Below, in pieces: positions 52,370-60,789 of a stretch of DNA of 64,000 bases; within the stretch, counting starts at the first letter, position 1; the number at the start of each line of letters is the position of its first letter. The notes below the pieces were generated by a model. The model worked only from the letters and a program-made list of their open reading frames with translations. It made no database searches and was not told the DNA's origin. The DNA lies in NCBI RefSeq assembly GCF_000166395.1, contig NC_014655.1, positions 3,534,001 to 3,598,000 of the forward strand, read 5' to 3'. This DNA comes from Leadbetterella byssophila DSM 17132 (lineage in GTDB: Bacteria; Bacteroidota; Bacteroidia; Cytophagales; Spirosomataceae). Both the position numbers and the translations under genes were made by a program.

Positions 52370-53247
52370 GAGTATATGGCTTTTTTACTGGCTAAAAGCG
52401 TATTGTACATCAAGGCTGCCACGGTCATCAAACCTACACCACCCGGTACAGGAGTGATAAATGAGGTTTTAGGAGCAACTTCTTCAAAAGCCACATCTCC
52501 CTTTATGGCAAATCCTGATTTTTTGGTCTCATCCTTTACACGGGTTATACCCACGTCAATCACCACTGCTCCTTCCTTCACCATATCAGCTTTGATGAAT
52601 TCAGGTCTACCTAGGGCTGCCACCAATATATCTGCTTGTTGACAGATCTCTTTTAGGTTAGCCGTTCTACTGTGTGTAAGGGTTACGGTGCAGTTGCCAG
52701 GATAGTCGTTCCTAGCCATCAATAAGCTCATAGGTAAACCTACGATTTGGCTTCTTCCTACTACCACACAATGTTTACCTGCAGTTTCTATCTTATATCT
52801 TTTGAGTAGTTCCAAAACCCCAAATGGCGTAGCTGATATGTATGCCGGAAGGCCCTTAGCCATTCTACCTACATTGATAGGGTGGAATCCGTCCACATCT
52901 TTCTTAGGATCAATGGCTTCAATCACCTTGTCTACATTGATATGGTCAGGAAGGGGTAATTGTACAATAAACCCGTCCACATCTTCATCCTTATTCAAGC
53001 TATCAATAATTTCTAAAACCTCTGCTTCTGTAGTTTCTGATCCTCTTCTGATCAAAGAAGATTTAAAGCCTATCTGTTCGCATGATTTGATTTTGCTGGC
53101 TACATACGTTTCTGAAGCTCCATTGTCGCCAATAAGTACAGCGGCCAAGTGCGGAATTTTTCCACCGTTTTCTCGGATTTTATCCACTTCTTCTTTAAGC
53201 TCCTGCTTTACCTCTGCTGAAATGCGCTTTCCGTCAATAATTGTCAT
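52366..53247 (-). CDS. folD: Methylene-THF dehydrogenase/methenyl-THF cyclohydrolase
   Basis: A 293-residue bifunctional FolD that interconverts 5,10-methylene-THF and 10-formyl-THF with NADP+. The catalytic Lys is in [14 protein letters not shown] (near residue 56), [13 protein letters not shown] near 96, and the NADP site [16 protein letters not shown] near 163. It overlaps the MFS and thioesterase genes by 4 nt each. The second folate gene of the operon is folB. Confidence 0.97.
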   Translation of the reverse strand: MTIIDGKRISAEVKQELKEEVDKIRENGGKIPHLAAVLIGDNGASETYVASKIKSCEQIGFKSSLIRRGSETTEAEVLEIIDSLNKDEDVDGFIVQLPLPDHINVDKVIEAIDPKKDVDGFHPINVGRMAKGLPAYISATPFGVLELLKRYKIETAGKHCVVVGRSQIVGLPMSLLMARNDYPGNCTVTLTHSRTANLKEICQQADILVAALGRPEFIKADMVKEGAVVIDVGITRVKDETKKSGFAIKGDVAFEEVAPKTSFITPVPGGVGLMTVAALMYNTLLASKKAIYS

Positions 53248-54416
53248 ATCGTAGATACTGAATGTTTTCTGTTATAAATCAATAGGTAAATCAAGGCTAT
53301 GGACACTACTGCAGTAGTAAAAATAAAGGATGCCGGTAAATTCTCCACTCTATTCTGATAAATAAATGTAGGAAGTAAAGCACCTAACCCTATACCTGCT
53401 TCTAAGGCGATATACATGGTAGCTACGGCTTTACCCCTGTTTTCTTCCCTGCAAAGGTCAATGGTCCAAGCCTGAGTGATGGGTGATACTATTCCATTAC
53501 CTATCCCAAAGAGTACCCCAGAGATGGAAAGGAGTATGATTTCGTGGGTGAATGCCAAGCAAAGCAAAGCTAAAATCATGAACAAGGTTCCAATGATCAA
53601 TACATTGGGCCTACCTTTTCTATCTGACCATCTGCCCGCTATAAATCGAATACCAATGGATGCTAATGTATAGACAAGGAAGTAATAACCTTTGTTCTTT
53701 AAGCCGATACTCTGACTTAAATCTGGAATTAAAGTAATCACTGCACCATAAGAAAACAGGCAAAAGAAAACTACTATAACCACAGGAAGCACACTTCCAT
53801 CAAAAATGTCGTTTCTGTTAATTTTTAATAGTGACCAACTATACTTCTCTTGCCTTTCTTTAGGTAAAGTCTCCTTCATATTGAAGAGAATGGCTATAGA
53901 AAGAAAGGAAAGTAAAGAGGAGGCATAAAATAATATATTGATGTCATAGTGTTGGACTATCCATCCGCCGAGAAACGGACCAAAGGCCATTCCCAAACTC
54001 CCTATCAAGCCATGAATGCCCATGCTTTCACCTCTTCTGTTAAACGGTACTATGTCTGCAATATAGGCAGAGGTTCCTGTGGGTTTAAAGCCGGTAGAAA
54101 AACCGTGGATCAGACGTAAGAATAGAAATGGGAAAACCGTAGTAGTCAAGGGGTATAAGAATCCACATACAAAGCATACCAGGGAGCCAAAAGCCATCAC
54201 CGGCACACGACCCACCTTGTCCGAAAGTTTTCCACTAAAGGGTCTCGAAATGCCAGCGGTTAGAGTAAATAGGGCTATGATCAGTCCTTTAAATTCTCCT
54301 CCACCCATATCCGTCAGGTACTGAGGAAGCTCAGGAATGAGCATATTAAAGCTGGAAAAAAATAAGAATGAGCTGGCACACAAAAGCCAGAATTGTAAGG
54401 TAAATACCCGGTTCAA
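53244..54416 (-). CDS. MFS transporter (12 helices)
   Basis: A 390-residue major-facilitator permease with 12 predicted membrane helices. The loop 2-3 motif is [17 protein letters not shown] and its counterpart between helices 8 and 9 is [17 protein letters not shown]. The substrate is not determined; a drug or metabolite exporter is possible. It lies in the middle of the folB-folD operon, with 4-nt overlaps on both sides. Confidence 0.88.
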   Translation of the reverse strand: MNRVFTLQFWLLCASSFLFFSSFNMLIPELPQYLTDMGGGEFKGLIIALFTLTAGISRPFSGKLSDKVGRVPVMAFGSLVCFVCGFLYPLTTTVFPFLFLRLIHGFSTGFKPTGTSAYIADIVPFNRRGESMGIHGLIGSLGMAFGPFLGGWIVQHYDINILFYASSLLSFLSIAILFNMKETLPKERQEKYSWSLLKINRNDIFDGSVLPVVIVVFFCLFSYGAVITLIPDLSQSIGLKNKGYYFLVYTLASIGIRFIAGRWSDRKGRPNVLIIGTLFMILALLCLAFTHEIILLSISGVLFGIGNGIVSPITQAWTIDLCREENRGKAVATMYIALEAGIGLGALLPTFIYQNRVENLPASFIFTTAVVSIALIYLLIYNRKHSVSTI

Positions 54417-54766
54417 TGATTTTCTAATGTAATTTTCGACCTCTTCACTATTCCACCCACAGGAGGATTACACTTGGATACTTCTATAGTCATCTTTCCG
54501 GCCTCAGGAAATTCTGCCCTTAATCTGCTTAATACCCTGTGACCTATATTTTCAAGTAGGCGACTAGAAATTCTCATTTCCTCCGCCACAATACCATATA
54601 TTTTGCCGTAATCTAAAGTGTCTTCCAGATGATCCGTAACTCCGGATTTTTCTAAATCAGCTTCTATATGAAGGTCTATGATATAGCGATTCCCCACTTT
54701 TTGTTCTTCATCCCACACCCCATGGTGAGCAAAGAACTCCATCCCCTCTAAGCTGATCTTCCCCAT
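54413..54766 (-). CDS. folB: Dihydroneopterin aldolase
   Basis: A 117-residue FolB (7,8-dihydroneopterin to 6-hydroxymethyl-dihydropterin and glycolaldehyde). EGMEFFAHHGVWDEEQKVGNRY (residues about 6-27) is the family opening; the catalytic Lys and Glu lie in this segment and in NPPVGGIVKRSKITLE. It directly follows the DivIVA/HhH gene (one base gap). Confidence 0.94.
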   Translation of the reverse strand: MGKISLEGMEFFAHHGVWDEEQKVGNRYIIDLHIEADLEKSGVTDHLEDTLDYGKIYGIVAEEMRISSRLLENIGHRVLSRLRAEFPEAGKMTIEVSKCNPPVGGIVKRSKITLENH

Positions 54767-55873
54767 TTATATGCTGTCAAAAAATGATCCGCTTTTTGGC
54801 TTTTCCTCCTGTGTTTTGTCTACCATTGCCTTACGAATGGCAGCCTTTACCTTATTGACCTTATCTAACATCTCTTCGGTATTAGAACCGTCCACAGTAG
54901 GTGTGCTTGAAGGGGTTTCAGGTAATCGTCCGGCTATCAATCTGGCCTTCAATTCCTCTAATTTATCCCATTGTCCATTCTCTGCCAGTAATGCCTGTTC
55001 ATTCCATGAACCCGGATCATGCGCCGCATAGATAGGACCGGCAGCAGATAAAATATCTCTAAGTCTATATTCAGGAGTAGTGGCCAAAGTACGGAAATCA
55101 TATATTCCTGCTCCGTTCAAGATTTCTTTTATCTTAGGACCAATACCTTCAATCACTTCCAAGTTTGTCTTGTCTTCTTTCGTAGTTTCAAGACTGATAT
55201 CATTCACTGCAGAAGGTAAACTTACACCTGTAGAGAAGTCGTCTTCTATGTTAAGGTCAACAGGCGTAGATTCCTCTACTGGCTCAATCACAGCGGGTAT
55301 ATCTGCGCCATCTAACAATTTGGCGATTTCTACATGATAGCTTTGTAGTTTGGAAAGTAGTTCGTTTTTCTTCCTTTCCAAATGGTTATATCTGGTGTCA
55401 AGTTCAGCTATTGCCTTTTCTGAAGTCTTCTGAATATCCAGAGCTTTCGTTTCTGCTTCTAGGATTAACTGCTTTCCGGTATGTTCAGCTTCTTTAACTA
55501 ACTGTGCAGCTTTAAGTTGTGCTTCTTCAATCGTCTTCGCTGCTTCTAGCTTAGCAGATTCTATGGTTTTAGCTGCTTCTTGTTCTGCTGATTCTATCTT
55601 TCTCGTGGCTTCAGCCTGAGCTGTTTCTGCAATTCTTGAACTGGTGTCTTCGGCTGTTCTTAAGGTTTTAATGAGTGTCATTTCCACCTCACGCAATTTA
55701 GATGCCTCCTTCTCGGCTATGTCTAATTGCATCTTCAACATCTTTATCTCATTAAACATCTTGTCCCATTCCTGAGCCAGATCACCCAAAAATTGGTTCA
55801 CCTCATCCACGTTATATCCTCTGAATGATCTCTCAAACTCGTGCTGCTTAATTTCTAAAGAAGTGATTTTCAT
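54767..55873 (-). CDS. DivIVA-domain coiled-coil protein with HhH C-terminal domain
   Basis: A 368-residue fusion. The N-terminal 60 residues are a DivIVA membrane-curvature domain (LEIKQHEFERSFRGYNVDEVNQFL). Residues 83-148 are six 11-residue repeats: ETAQAEATRKI, ESAEQEAAKTI, ESAKLEAAKTI, EEAQLKAAQLV, KEAEHTGKQLI, LEAETKALDIQ. This suggests a right-handed (hendecad) coiled coil. Residues about 237-315 are a helix-hairpin-helix domain (LEVIEGIGPKIKEIL). DivIVA proteins are mainly known in Gram-positive bacteria, where they mark poles and septa. The gene sits upstream of folB in the operon. Confidence 0.85.
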   Translation of the reverse strand: MKITSLEIKQHEFERSFRGYNVDEVNQFLGDLAQEWDKMFNEIKMLKMQLDIAEKEASKLREVEMTLIKTLRTAEDTSSRIAETAQAEATRKIESAEQEAAKTIESAKLEAAKTIEEAQLKAAQLVKEAEHTGKQLILEAETKALDIQKTSEKAIAELDTRYNHLERKKNELLSKLQSYHVEIAKLLDGADIPAVIEPVEESTPVDLNIEDDFSTGVSLPSAVNDISLETTKEDKTNLEVIEGIGPKIKEILNGAGIYDFRTLATTPEYRLRDILSAAGPIYAAHDPGSWNEQALLAENGQWDKLEELKARLIAGRLPETPSSTPTVDGSNTEEMLDKVNKVKAAIRKAMVDKTQEEKPKSGSFFDSI

Positions 55874-55978
55874 TTCGATTAAATTTCGGTTATGTAAAGC
55901 CGGACTATTGCCACAGTGTCACCTTAATAACGGTGAATGTCGAATTAAGACACAAAATAACAAAAAAATACTAGCAAA

Positions 55979-56866
55979 TTAAAATAATTTCCACTCCGAT
56001 ATTGTCCGGTCATCGCTGGCTGAAAATAGCGTTTCTGAGGTCTCATTCCACCATAATTTGTTCACAGAAGTACCATGTGAAGCATATTTGCCTTTGTCAA
56101 TCACTTTTAACAGGCGCATGTCATCTAAGTTCCACAATTTGATGGATTTATCCATGGAGCAGGTGGCCAGAAGCCCTTTGCTTTCTATAGGTAAAAGGTG
56201 ATTTATGGCATAGTTGTGCGCGGGAATTTCAGTAATAGGCAGATACTCTAATTTAATATCCCATAATCTTATCTTCGCATCTCTTCCTGCTGAAAGCAAA
56301 AGATCATTCACATAGCACACAGAAAATACTGAGTTGCTATGTCCTTCTAAGGTGTATTTTATCTTTAAAGTATCCAAATCAAGGATATAGATTTGATGGT
56401 CAGAGGTTCCAATGGCCATTTCCTTCTTAGTCTTATTAATGGCTATACTCCTCAGGCTTTTATGGCTTACCTGTACATGTTTTGTAAATGTCTGATCCTT
56501 GATGACGTGCAGATATCCTAAACTGTTAGCTACATAGGTATACTCTCCCAGGGTAGTTATTTGGAATATTGAAACCTTTCCCAAATGCAAGGAAGTCTCT
56601 ACCTTTTTAGCTGATGGGCTAATTTTATGAATACCTTCTGAGTTTTCGCCTACCCATAGGGTATCTGAATCCCTTATGTACTCAAAGGCATATATAGGGT
56701 GATTTACTTTAGCAATTGGCACACCCTCATCAGGTGATTTCCACTGAACCAAATACCCATCTCCTCCAGCTGAGAGCAGTTTTCCAGCTTCCGGGCCTTC
56801 TGAAATGTGGTATACACTATCTTTATGGCCATTGTAGCTGCCTATTTTTTTGATTTCAAAATGCAT
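55979..56866 (-). CDS. WD40-repeat protein
   Basis: A 295-residue beta-propeller: about seven repeats, with typical endings GTSDHQIYILDLD, SAGRDAKIRLWDIK, ATCSMDKSIKLWNLD and SASDDRTISEWKLF. No signal peptide, no other domain. WD40 propellers are protein scaffolds; the partner is unknown. It is 105 nt upstream of the DivIVA gene on the same strand and is divergent from the phosphopantetheinyl transferase. Confidence 0.9.
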   Translation of the reverse strand: MHFEIKKIGSYNGHKDSVYHISEGPEAGKLLSAGGDGYLVQWKSPDEGVPIAKVNHPIYAFEYIRDSDTLWVGENSEGIHKISPSAKKVETSLHLGKVSIFQITTLGEYTYVANSLGYLHVIKDQTFTKHVQVSHKSLRSIAINKTKKEMAIGTSDHQIYILDLDTLKIKYTLEGHSNSVFSVCYVNDLLLSAGRDAKIRLWDIKLEYLPITEIPAHNYAINHLLPIESKGLLATCSMDKSIKLWNLDDMRLLKVIDKGKYASHGTSVNKLWWNETSETLFSASDDRTISEWKLF

Positions 56867-56888
56867 GGAGGATTTCTCAGTTTAAACG

Positions 56889-56896
56889 TAAATTTG
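56889..56896 (+). promoter_or_regulatory. -7 box of the phosphopantetheinyl transferase gene
   Basis: TAAATTTG, an exact -7 match, 17 nt before the ATG at 56914. No TTG at -33. Confidence 0.4.
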
Positions 56897-56913
56897 TAAC
56901 AAATTTAGTTGGG

Positions 56914-57537
56914 ATGGCGCTTTTTAGCAAAACTTCTCCCGTGCAGGGAATTCAGGTGGTAGTGTGGAAATTGACGGAAAGCTTTGAAGAGCTGTTCGAG
57001 GATACTTCACTTTGTAAAGAAGAAACCCAAACCTGCCTGTCCATTCCGGTACCAGCTAAACAAAAGGAATTCCTGGCAGGGAAATATGTTATTGAAAGAG
57101 CCTGCCTACTTCTCGGCATACCCTATGAAGGTTTAGAAAAGGATGAATATGGAAAACCCTATCTGAGAGGAAAACCTTGTGAAATATCTCTAACACATAC
57201 GGAAGATTATGTGGCTGTGGCATTTTCTGAAAACGGTGCCATAGGTATTGACCTTGAGAAATCTAGAGATCAAATCATGCGTATTTTCCCAAGATTGTTT
57301 TCTCAGTTAGAAGTGGAAACGGTCAATGGAGACTTAGAAGAAGCTACGGTGTATTGGTCGGCTAAGGAAGCCATGTACAAATTGTATGGTAAAAGATCAG
57401 TGGATTTCCGTGCGCATTTGATGCTAAGAAAAGAAAATGGAAACCTTCAAGGTGAGATTCACATCAAAGATTTCCATTATCCCTGTCAATTCCATATCTC
57501 TAGAATAGCAGAGTACTATATGGTTTTGGCCTATTAA
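56914..57537 (+). CDS. 4'-phosphopantetheinyl transferase
   Basis: Transfers phosphopantetheine from CoA to an acyl-carrier protein or carrier domain. 207 residues, Sfp-like two-lobed (GsppT) type: Asp113 and Glu115 in GIDLEKSRD and WSAKEAMYKLYG (Lys151, Glu152) bind magnesium and CoA. The only candidate for activating fatty-acid ACP in this window, but other carriers are possible. The 3' end overlaps the convergent ytxJ-like gene by 4 nt. Confidence 0.93.
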   Translation: MALFSKTSPVQGIQVVVWKLTESFEELFEDTSLCKEETQTCLSIPVPAKQKEFLAGKYVIERACLLLGIPYEGLEKDEYGKPYLRGKPCEISLTHTEDYVAVAFSENGAIGIDLEKSRDQIMRIFPRLFSQLEVETVNGDLEEATVYWSAKEAMYKLYGKRSVDFRAHLMLRKENGNLQGEIHIKDFHYPCQFHISRIAEYYMVLAY

Positions 57538-57866
57538 ATTTGCTCAGCAATCTCGGAGACCTGAATCCCAAAATGAGACTCATGATACACTGCCTTGCCA
57601 TTTTTTAATAATATAAACTGAGGGGATTCATGTGTAATCCCAAATGTATCTTGTATGGCATTGGAGATGTCCCTATGGGCTATTAGATCTAAGTAATAGG
57701 GGCTTATTTTTCCATCTATTTTCGACCAATTCCTCTCCAATCTGTCTTTTGCTGTGGCACTAATGGAGCATCGGGTACTGTGCTTAAATAAACCTACAGG
57801 GGTTTGGTGTGATTCTTCTATGGCCGACTGTAGATCTTCCATAGTGCTTAGTTTTTTCCAGTTCAT
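57534..57866 (-). CDS. YtxJ/BrxC-type monothiol bacilliredoxin-like protein
   Basis: A 110-residue thioredoxin-like protein with a single candidate redox Cys33 in HSTRCSISATAK, the signature of YtxJ (bacillithiol system redox-active protein). It removes bacillithiol from proteins in Firmicutes. Some Bacteroidota make bacillithiol; whether this one does needs bshA/bshB/bshC elsewhere. It is 32 nt downstream of panC on the same strand. Confidence 0.85.
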   Translation of the reverse strand: MNWKKLSTMEDLQSAIEESHQTPVGLFKHSTRCSISATAKDRLERNWSKIDGKISPYYLDLIAHRDISNAIQDTFGITHESPQFILLKNGKAVYHESHFGIQVSEIAEQI

Positions 57867-57898
57867 ATATAAAAAACAGTAGACGGAAAGGGTTTAGT

Positions 57899-58726
57899 TC
57901 ACCAAAGGATGTTGTCTATTAACCTAACTCCACCTAAGTGCGCGGCAAGTACTATGGCAGTTTTGACTTGAGGATCATAAGTACTTATATTTTGGAGGTT
58001 TTCGAAGTCTACAATCTCATAATATTCCAGTTCAAATTCCGACCGATTATTAAACATTTTCTGTATTTCGGTCTTTACTTCCTCTGGCGATTTACCTTCT
58101 AACAGCAATTCTTGTCCTGCTTGTAATGTGCTATATAAGAAAGGCGCCTTAGCTCTATCTTCTGTACTTAGTCTTGCATTTCTGGAAGACAATGCTAATC
58201 CATCTTCTGCTCTTACTGTGTCGCAAAACACAAGATCAATACCAAAGTTGAGGTCTTTTACCATTCTGTTAATGATGGCGCACTGTTGTAGATCCTTTAA
58301 TCCAAAATAAGCCCTTTGAGGTTTTATCATATGAAAGAGCTTACTCACTACTATGCCTACACCGTTAAAATGTCCCGGTCGGAAAGCACCTTCTAAAACT
58401 CTTTCCAGAGGTCCAAAATCCATTTTTAGAGCCACAGGTTCCGGATACATTTCTTCTACACTTGGCACGAAGACCATATCACAACCTGTTTTTTCTAATA
58501 GATCCAAATCTTTTTCTAATGTTCTTGGGTATTTTTCCAAGTCTTCCGGATTATTGAATTGTATGGGATTGACAAAAATACTTGCTGCACAAACTTCGTT
58601 ATCTTTTTTGGCTCTCTTGATCAAAGATAAATGTCCGTCATGTAGAGCTCCCATAGTAGGAACTAATCCAATTTCATGACTTTTTGCGTAATTTTGCGTC
58701 TCAATTCTAGTTTTAAGTACTTTCAT
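57899..58726 (-). CDS. panC: Pantothenate synthetase
   Basis: Pantoate + beta-alanine + ATP gives pantothenate, a CoA precursor. 275 residues; GLVPTMGALHDGHLSLIKRAK (residues about 20-40) with the HIGH-like HDGH, and FVNPIQFNNPEDLEKYPR near 52. ATG at 58726 is immediately adjacent to the ATG of the M23 peptidase gene on the other strand (CATATG at 58724-58729). Confidence 0.97.
   Translation of the reverse strand: MKVLKTRIETQNYAKSHEIGLVPTMGALHDGHLSLIKRAKKDNEVCAASIFVNPIQFNNPEDLEKYPRTLEKDLDLLEKTGCDMVFVPSVEEMYPEPVALKMDFGPLERVLEGAFRPGHFNGVGIVVSKLFHMIKPQRAYFGLKDLQQCAIINRMVKDLNFGIDLVFCDTVRAEDGLALSSRNARLSTEDRAKAPFLYSTLQAGQELLLEGKSPEEVKTEIQKMFNNRSEFELEYYEIVDFENLQNISTYDPQVKTAIVLAAHLGGVRLIDNILW
58689..58696 (+). 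promoter_or_regulatory. -7 box of the M23 peptidase gene, inside panC
   Basis: TAATTTTG matches TAnnTTTG. The predicted start (about 58702) lies 25 nt before the M23 ATG and inside the 5' end of panC on the opposite strand. Confidence 0.45.
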
Positions 58727-59323
58727 ATGAAGGTTTTCCGCATTATAACGGTTTTAATACTGTCCACATTTACAGTAAATGCTCAATTGTTGTACAAAGG
58801 TACTTCGAATTTAGAGGATTTGGAGGACTATTGGGAAAAAGAACTAAGTCCTATGACGGAGTTGAATGAAATAGTCTCCTACATCCATAATGACCCGTTC
58901 AAAAATGTTTTTATCTCCCATATCCCCGCCGGTAATCCGCTTATGAGAGAACTTGAAGTGAACTCTTTTTATGGAGCACGTACGCATCCCATTCATAAAG
59001 TAATGAAGTTTCACAGAGGTATAGATCTGCAAGGTAAAAATGGAGAGGTGGTTATTTCAAGTGGAGAAGGTTTGGTTACAGAAACCGGCCACGATGAGAA
59101 TCTGGGTAACTTTGTGAGGATAAAGCATAAATATGGTTTTGAATCCTTATACGGGCATTTGAGTAAGATCACTGCTAAGAAGGGGCAGAGGGTAGAGAAG
59201 GGAACTAAGATTGGACTAGTAGGTTCAACAGGTAAAGTTACTGGTCCTCACTTGCATTATACGCTGAAGAAAAATGGCCAATATCTAGACCCATTTGATT
59301 TCCTATTTATGAGATTTGAGTAA
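58727..59323 (+). CDS. M23-family peptidase (LytM-type, exported)
   Basis: A 198-residue protein: signal peptide (KVFRIITVLILSTFTVNA, from the ATG at 58727) and a C-terminal M23/LytM domain. Zinc ligands are complete: His and Asp in MKFHRGIDLQ (HxxxD) and the HxH in GPHLHYTLKK. It is therefore a probable peptidoglycan endopeptidase. The formal frame is 17 codons longer into panC, but the signal peptide fixes this start. It ends in a 10-bp stem terminator about 100 nt away. Confidence 0.92.
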   Translation: MKVFRIITVLILSTFTVNAQLLYKGTSNLEDLEDYWEKELSPMTELNEIVSYIHNDPFKNVFISHIPAGNPLMRELEVNSFYGARTHPIHKVMKFHRGIDLQGKNGEVVISSGEGLVTETGHDENLGNFVRIKHKYGFESLYGHLSKITAKKGQRVEKGTKIGLVGSTGKVTGPHLHYTLKKNGQYLDPFDFLFMRFE

Positions 59324-59420
59324 GGTTAAACTTCGTAAAATCACCTAATTGGACTTGATATTGTGTAGGAATAACGCAAATAGAGTTTTGTCCACTTCAT
59401 TTTGCGTCATTAGTATTTTG

Positions 59421-59453
59421 GGAGATCTGCATTTGCAGATCTCCTTCTTTTTT
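59421..59453 (+). terminator. Strong terminator after the M23 peptidase gene
   Basis: GGAGATCTGC (59421-59430), loop ATTT, GCAGATCTCC (59435-59444): a perfect 10-bp stem, then TTCTTTTTT. It ends the + strand unit, leaving a 3' untranslated stretch of about 100 nt. Confidence 0.9.
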
Positions 59454-60282
59454 AGGCATTTAAAGCTTTTGTTACAGCATCTGATAAGCTGGTAGTGGGT
59501 CTGCCTATGATTTTAGAAAGTTCCTTTCCGTCATAGTACAGATCTCCATTTTTAGCTCCTTGATCAAAGGAAGCGAATACCTGAGCAAATTGTTCCGGCA
59601 TACCTCCCTGAGCTAAAGCTTTTGCATGCTCCTCTACACTTAGATCTTCGTAAGGGATAGTCTTATGTGTCTGTATGGAGATTTCCGCAGCAAGTTCCTC
59701 TAGAGTGAAGGCCTCGTCACCTGCTAGTTCGTAAACTTTTCCTTGAAGTTCTGGATGAAGAATAACTTTAGCCGCCGCTTCTGCATAATCAGCTCTGGTG
59801 GCACCGGAGATTTTACCTGCACCGGCACTTCCCACTAATTTCCCCATCTGAATAGCAGGCTGAACACTTCCGGTATAGTTCTCTGTATACCATCCGTTCC
59901 TCAAAATGGTATAAGGGATGTTACTTTCGGCTATAAGCGCTTCAGTCTCTAAGTGCTCTTTTGCTAGCATTAAACCTGATTTATCAGCTTTAAGTAGACT
60001 TGTATAGATAATGTGTTTAACTCCTGCTGCTTTTGCTGCTTCAATTACATTTTTGTGCTGCTGTGTTCTTTGACCTATAGCATTTCCGGAAATCAAAAGT
60101 AAGGTGTCTATCCCTTTTAAAACATTGGCATCAGCATTTTCATAGTCGAAGGCTCGTGCTTCTACTCCTGGTGCTGAAACCTTTTCAGGGTTCCTAACTA
60201 ATGCAATAGTGTCTTCTTTTGGTAAGTGTGTGATGACAAGTCGGCCCAGTTGTCCACTTGCTCCTGTTACTCCGTATTTCAT
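59452..60282 (-). CDS. NmrA/QorB-like SDR oxidoreductase
   Basis: A 276-residue atypical SDR (NmrA/HSCARG-like, quinone reductase QorB type): NAD(P)-binding YGVTGASGQLGRLVITHL at the N-terminus, LISGNAIGQRTQQHKNVIEAA near 65. QorB-type proteins reduce quinones with NADPH. Right upstream of its ATG is a TGTAAT-N7-GTTACA palindrome, matching the operator of the Rrf2 gene, so it is a likely target of that regulator. Confidence 0.85.
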   Translation of the reverse strand: MKYGVTGASGQLGRLVITHLPKEDTIALVRNPEKVSAPGVEARAFDYENADANVLKGIDTLLLISGNAIGQRTQQHKNVIEAAKAAGVKHIIYTSLLKADKSGLMLAKEHLETEALIAESNIPYTILRNGWYTENYTGSVQPAIQMGKLVGSAGAGKISGATRADYAEAAAKVILHPELQGKVYELAGDEAFTLEELAAEISIQTHKTIPYEDLSVEEHAKALAQGGMPEQFAQVFASFDQGAKNGDLYYDGKELSKIIGRPTTSLSDAVTKALNA

Positions 60283-60284
60283 AA

Positions 60285-60303
60285 TGTAATAATATTTGTT
60301 ACA
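60285..60303. promoter_or_regulatory. Rrf2-type operator copy 2, before the NmrA-like gene
   Basis: TGTAAT (60285-60290), 7 nt, GTTACA (60298-60303). Same size and spacer as the copy at 60765-60783, with one mismatch in the left arm. It is 3 nt from the NmrA-like ATG. Confidence 0.65.
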
Positions 60304-60320
60304 AAATAATATAAAAAAAA

Positions 60321-60731
60321 TTAATCAAATCCTTTTGCGAACTCTGCTAAGCTTTTCTTATCTAAATATTGTCTAAGTAGACTATCTGCCTCATGGCTTA
60401 ATTCTTCTAATTTTTGGTTAATTCTACTTCCAACCGGACAATTGCTATTGGTGTCTTTGTTTTTCTTACCTAAGATTTCAGAGTTCTTAACGGCAAGGTA
60501 GACTTCACCTAGACTGATTTCTTCCGGCTTTTTACTCAATTTAGAACCTCCGTCTTTTCCTTTTCTGCTATAGATAAGTCCTGCTTCATTCAGAGAACTT
60601 AATTCCCTTCTAACCATGACGGGATTGATGCAAATAGAGCCGGCGATATAATCAGAACTCACCCAATCTTCCTGGTTTTTAGCCAAAAGCGTCAGTACAT
60701 GTAGGGCCGTTGAAAATCTAGTATTGCTCAT
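60321..60731 (-). CDS. Rrf2-family transcriptional regulator
   Basis: A 136-residue winged-helix regulator (Rrf2). Helix-turn-helix at about residues 24-58 (SSDYIAGSICINPVMVRRELSSLNEAGLIY), then a wing KGKDGGSKL. It has Cys34 and Cys98 (NSNCPVG) but not the three-Cys iron-sulfur motif of IscR/NsrR, so it may sense by a thiol or by protein contact. It is likely autoregulated: its promoter contains the palindrome, and the NmrA-like gene follows. Confidence 0.9.
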   Translation of the reverse strand: MSNTRFSTALHVLTLLAKNQEDWVSSDYIAGSICINPVMVRRELSSLNEAGLIYSRKGKDGGSKLSKKPEEISLGEVYLAVKNSEILGKKNKDTNSNCPVGSRINQKLEELSHEADSLLRQYLDKKSLAEFAKGFD

Positions 60732-60741
60732 AATTATGATA

Positions 60742-60772
60742 CAAAGTTAATAGGAATTTTTATATGTAACAA
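60742..60772 (-). promoter_or_regulatory. Promoter of the Rrf2 gene (TTG-N20-TAACTTTG)
   Basis: On the minus strand TTG (60772-60770), 20-nt spacer, TAACTTTG (60749-60742). Exact consensus. The -33 element lies within the palindrome at 60765-60783. Confidence 0.75.
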
Positions 60773-60783
60773 AAAATGTTACA
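60765..60783. promoter_or_regulatory. Rrf2-type operator copy 1, overlapping the -33 element
   Basis: TGTAAC (60765-60770), 7 nt, GTTACA (60778-60783), a perfect inverted repeat. It covers the -33 box of the Rrf2 promoter, the place for a repressor. Confidence 0.7.
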
Positions 60784-60789
60784 AAAAAA

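Noticed and set aside
59324-59420. Small RNA between the M23 gene and its terminator
   Set aside because: An inverted repeat of ACGCAAA/TTTGCGT is present, but no promoter of the usual type; the simpler view is a 100-nt 3' untranslated region.
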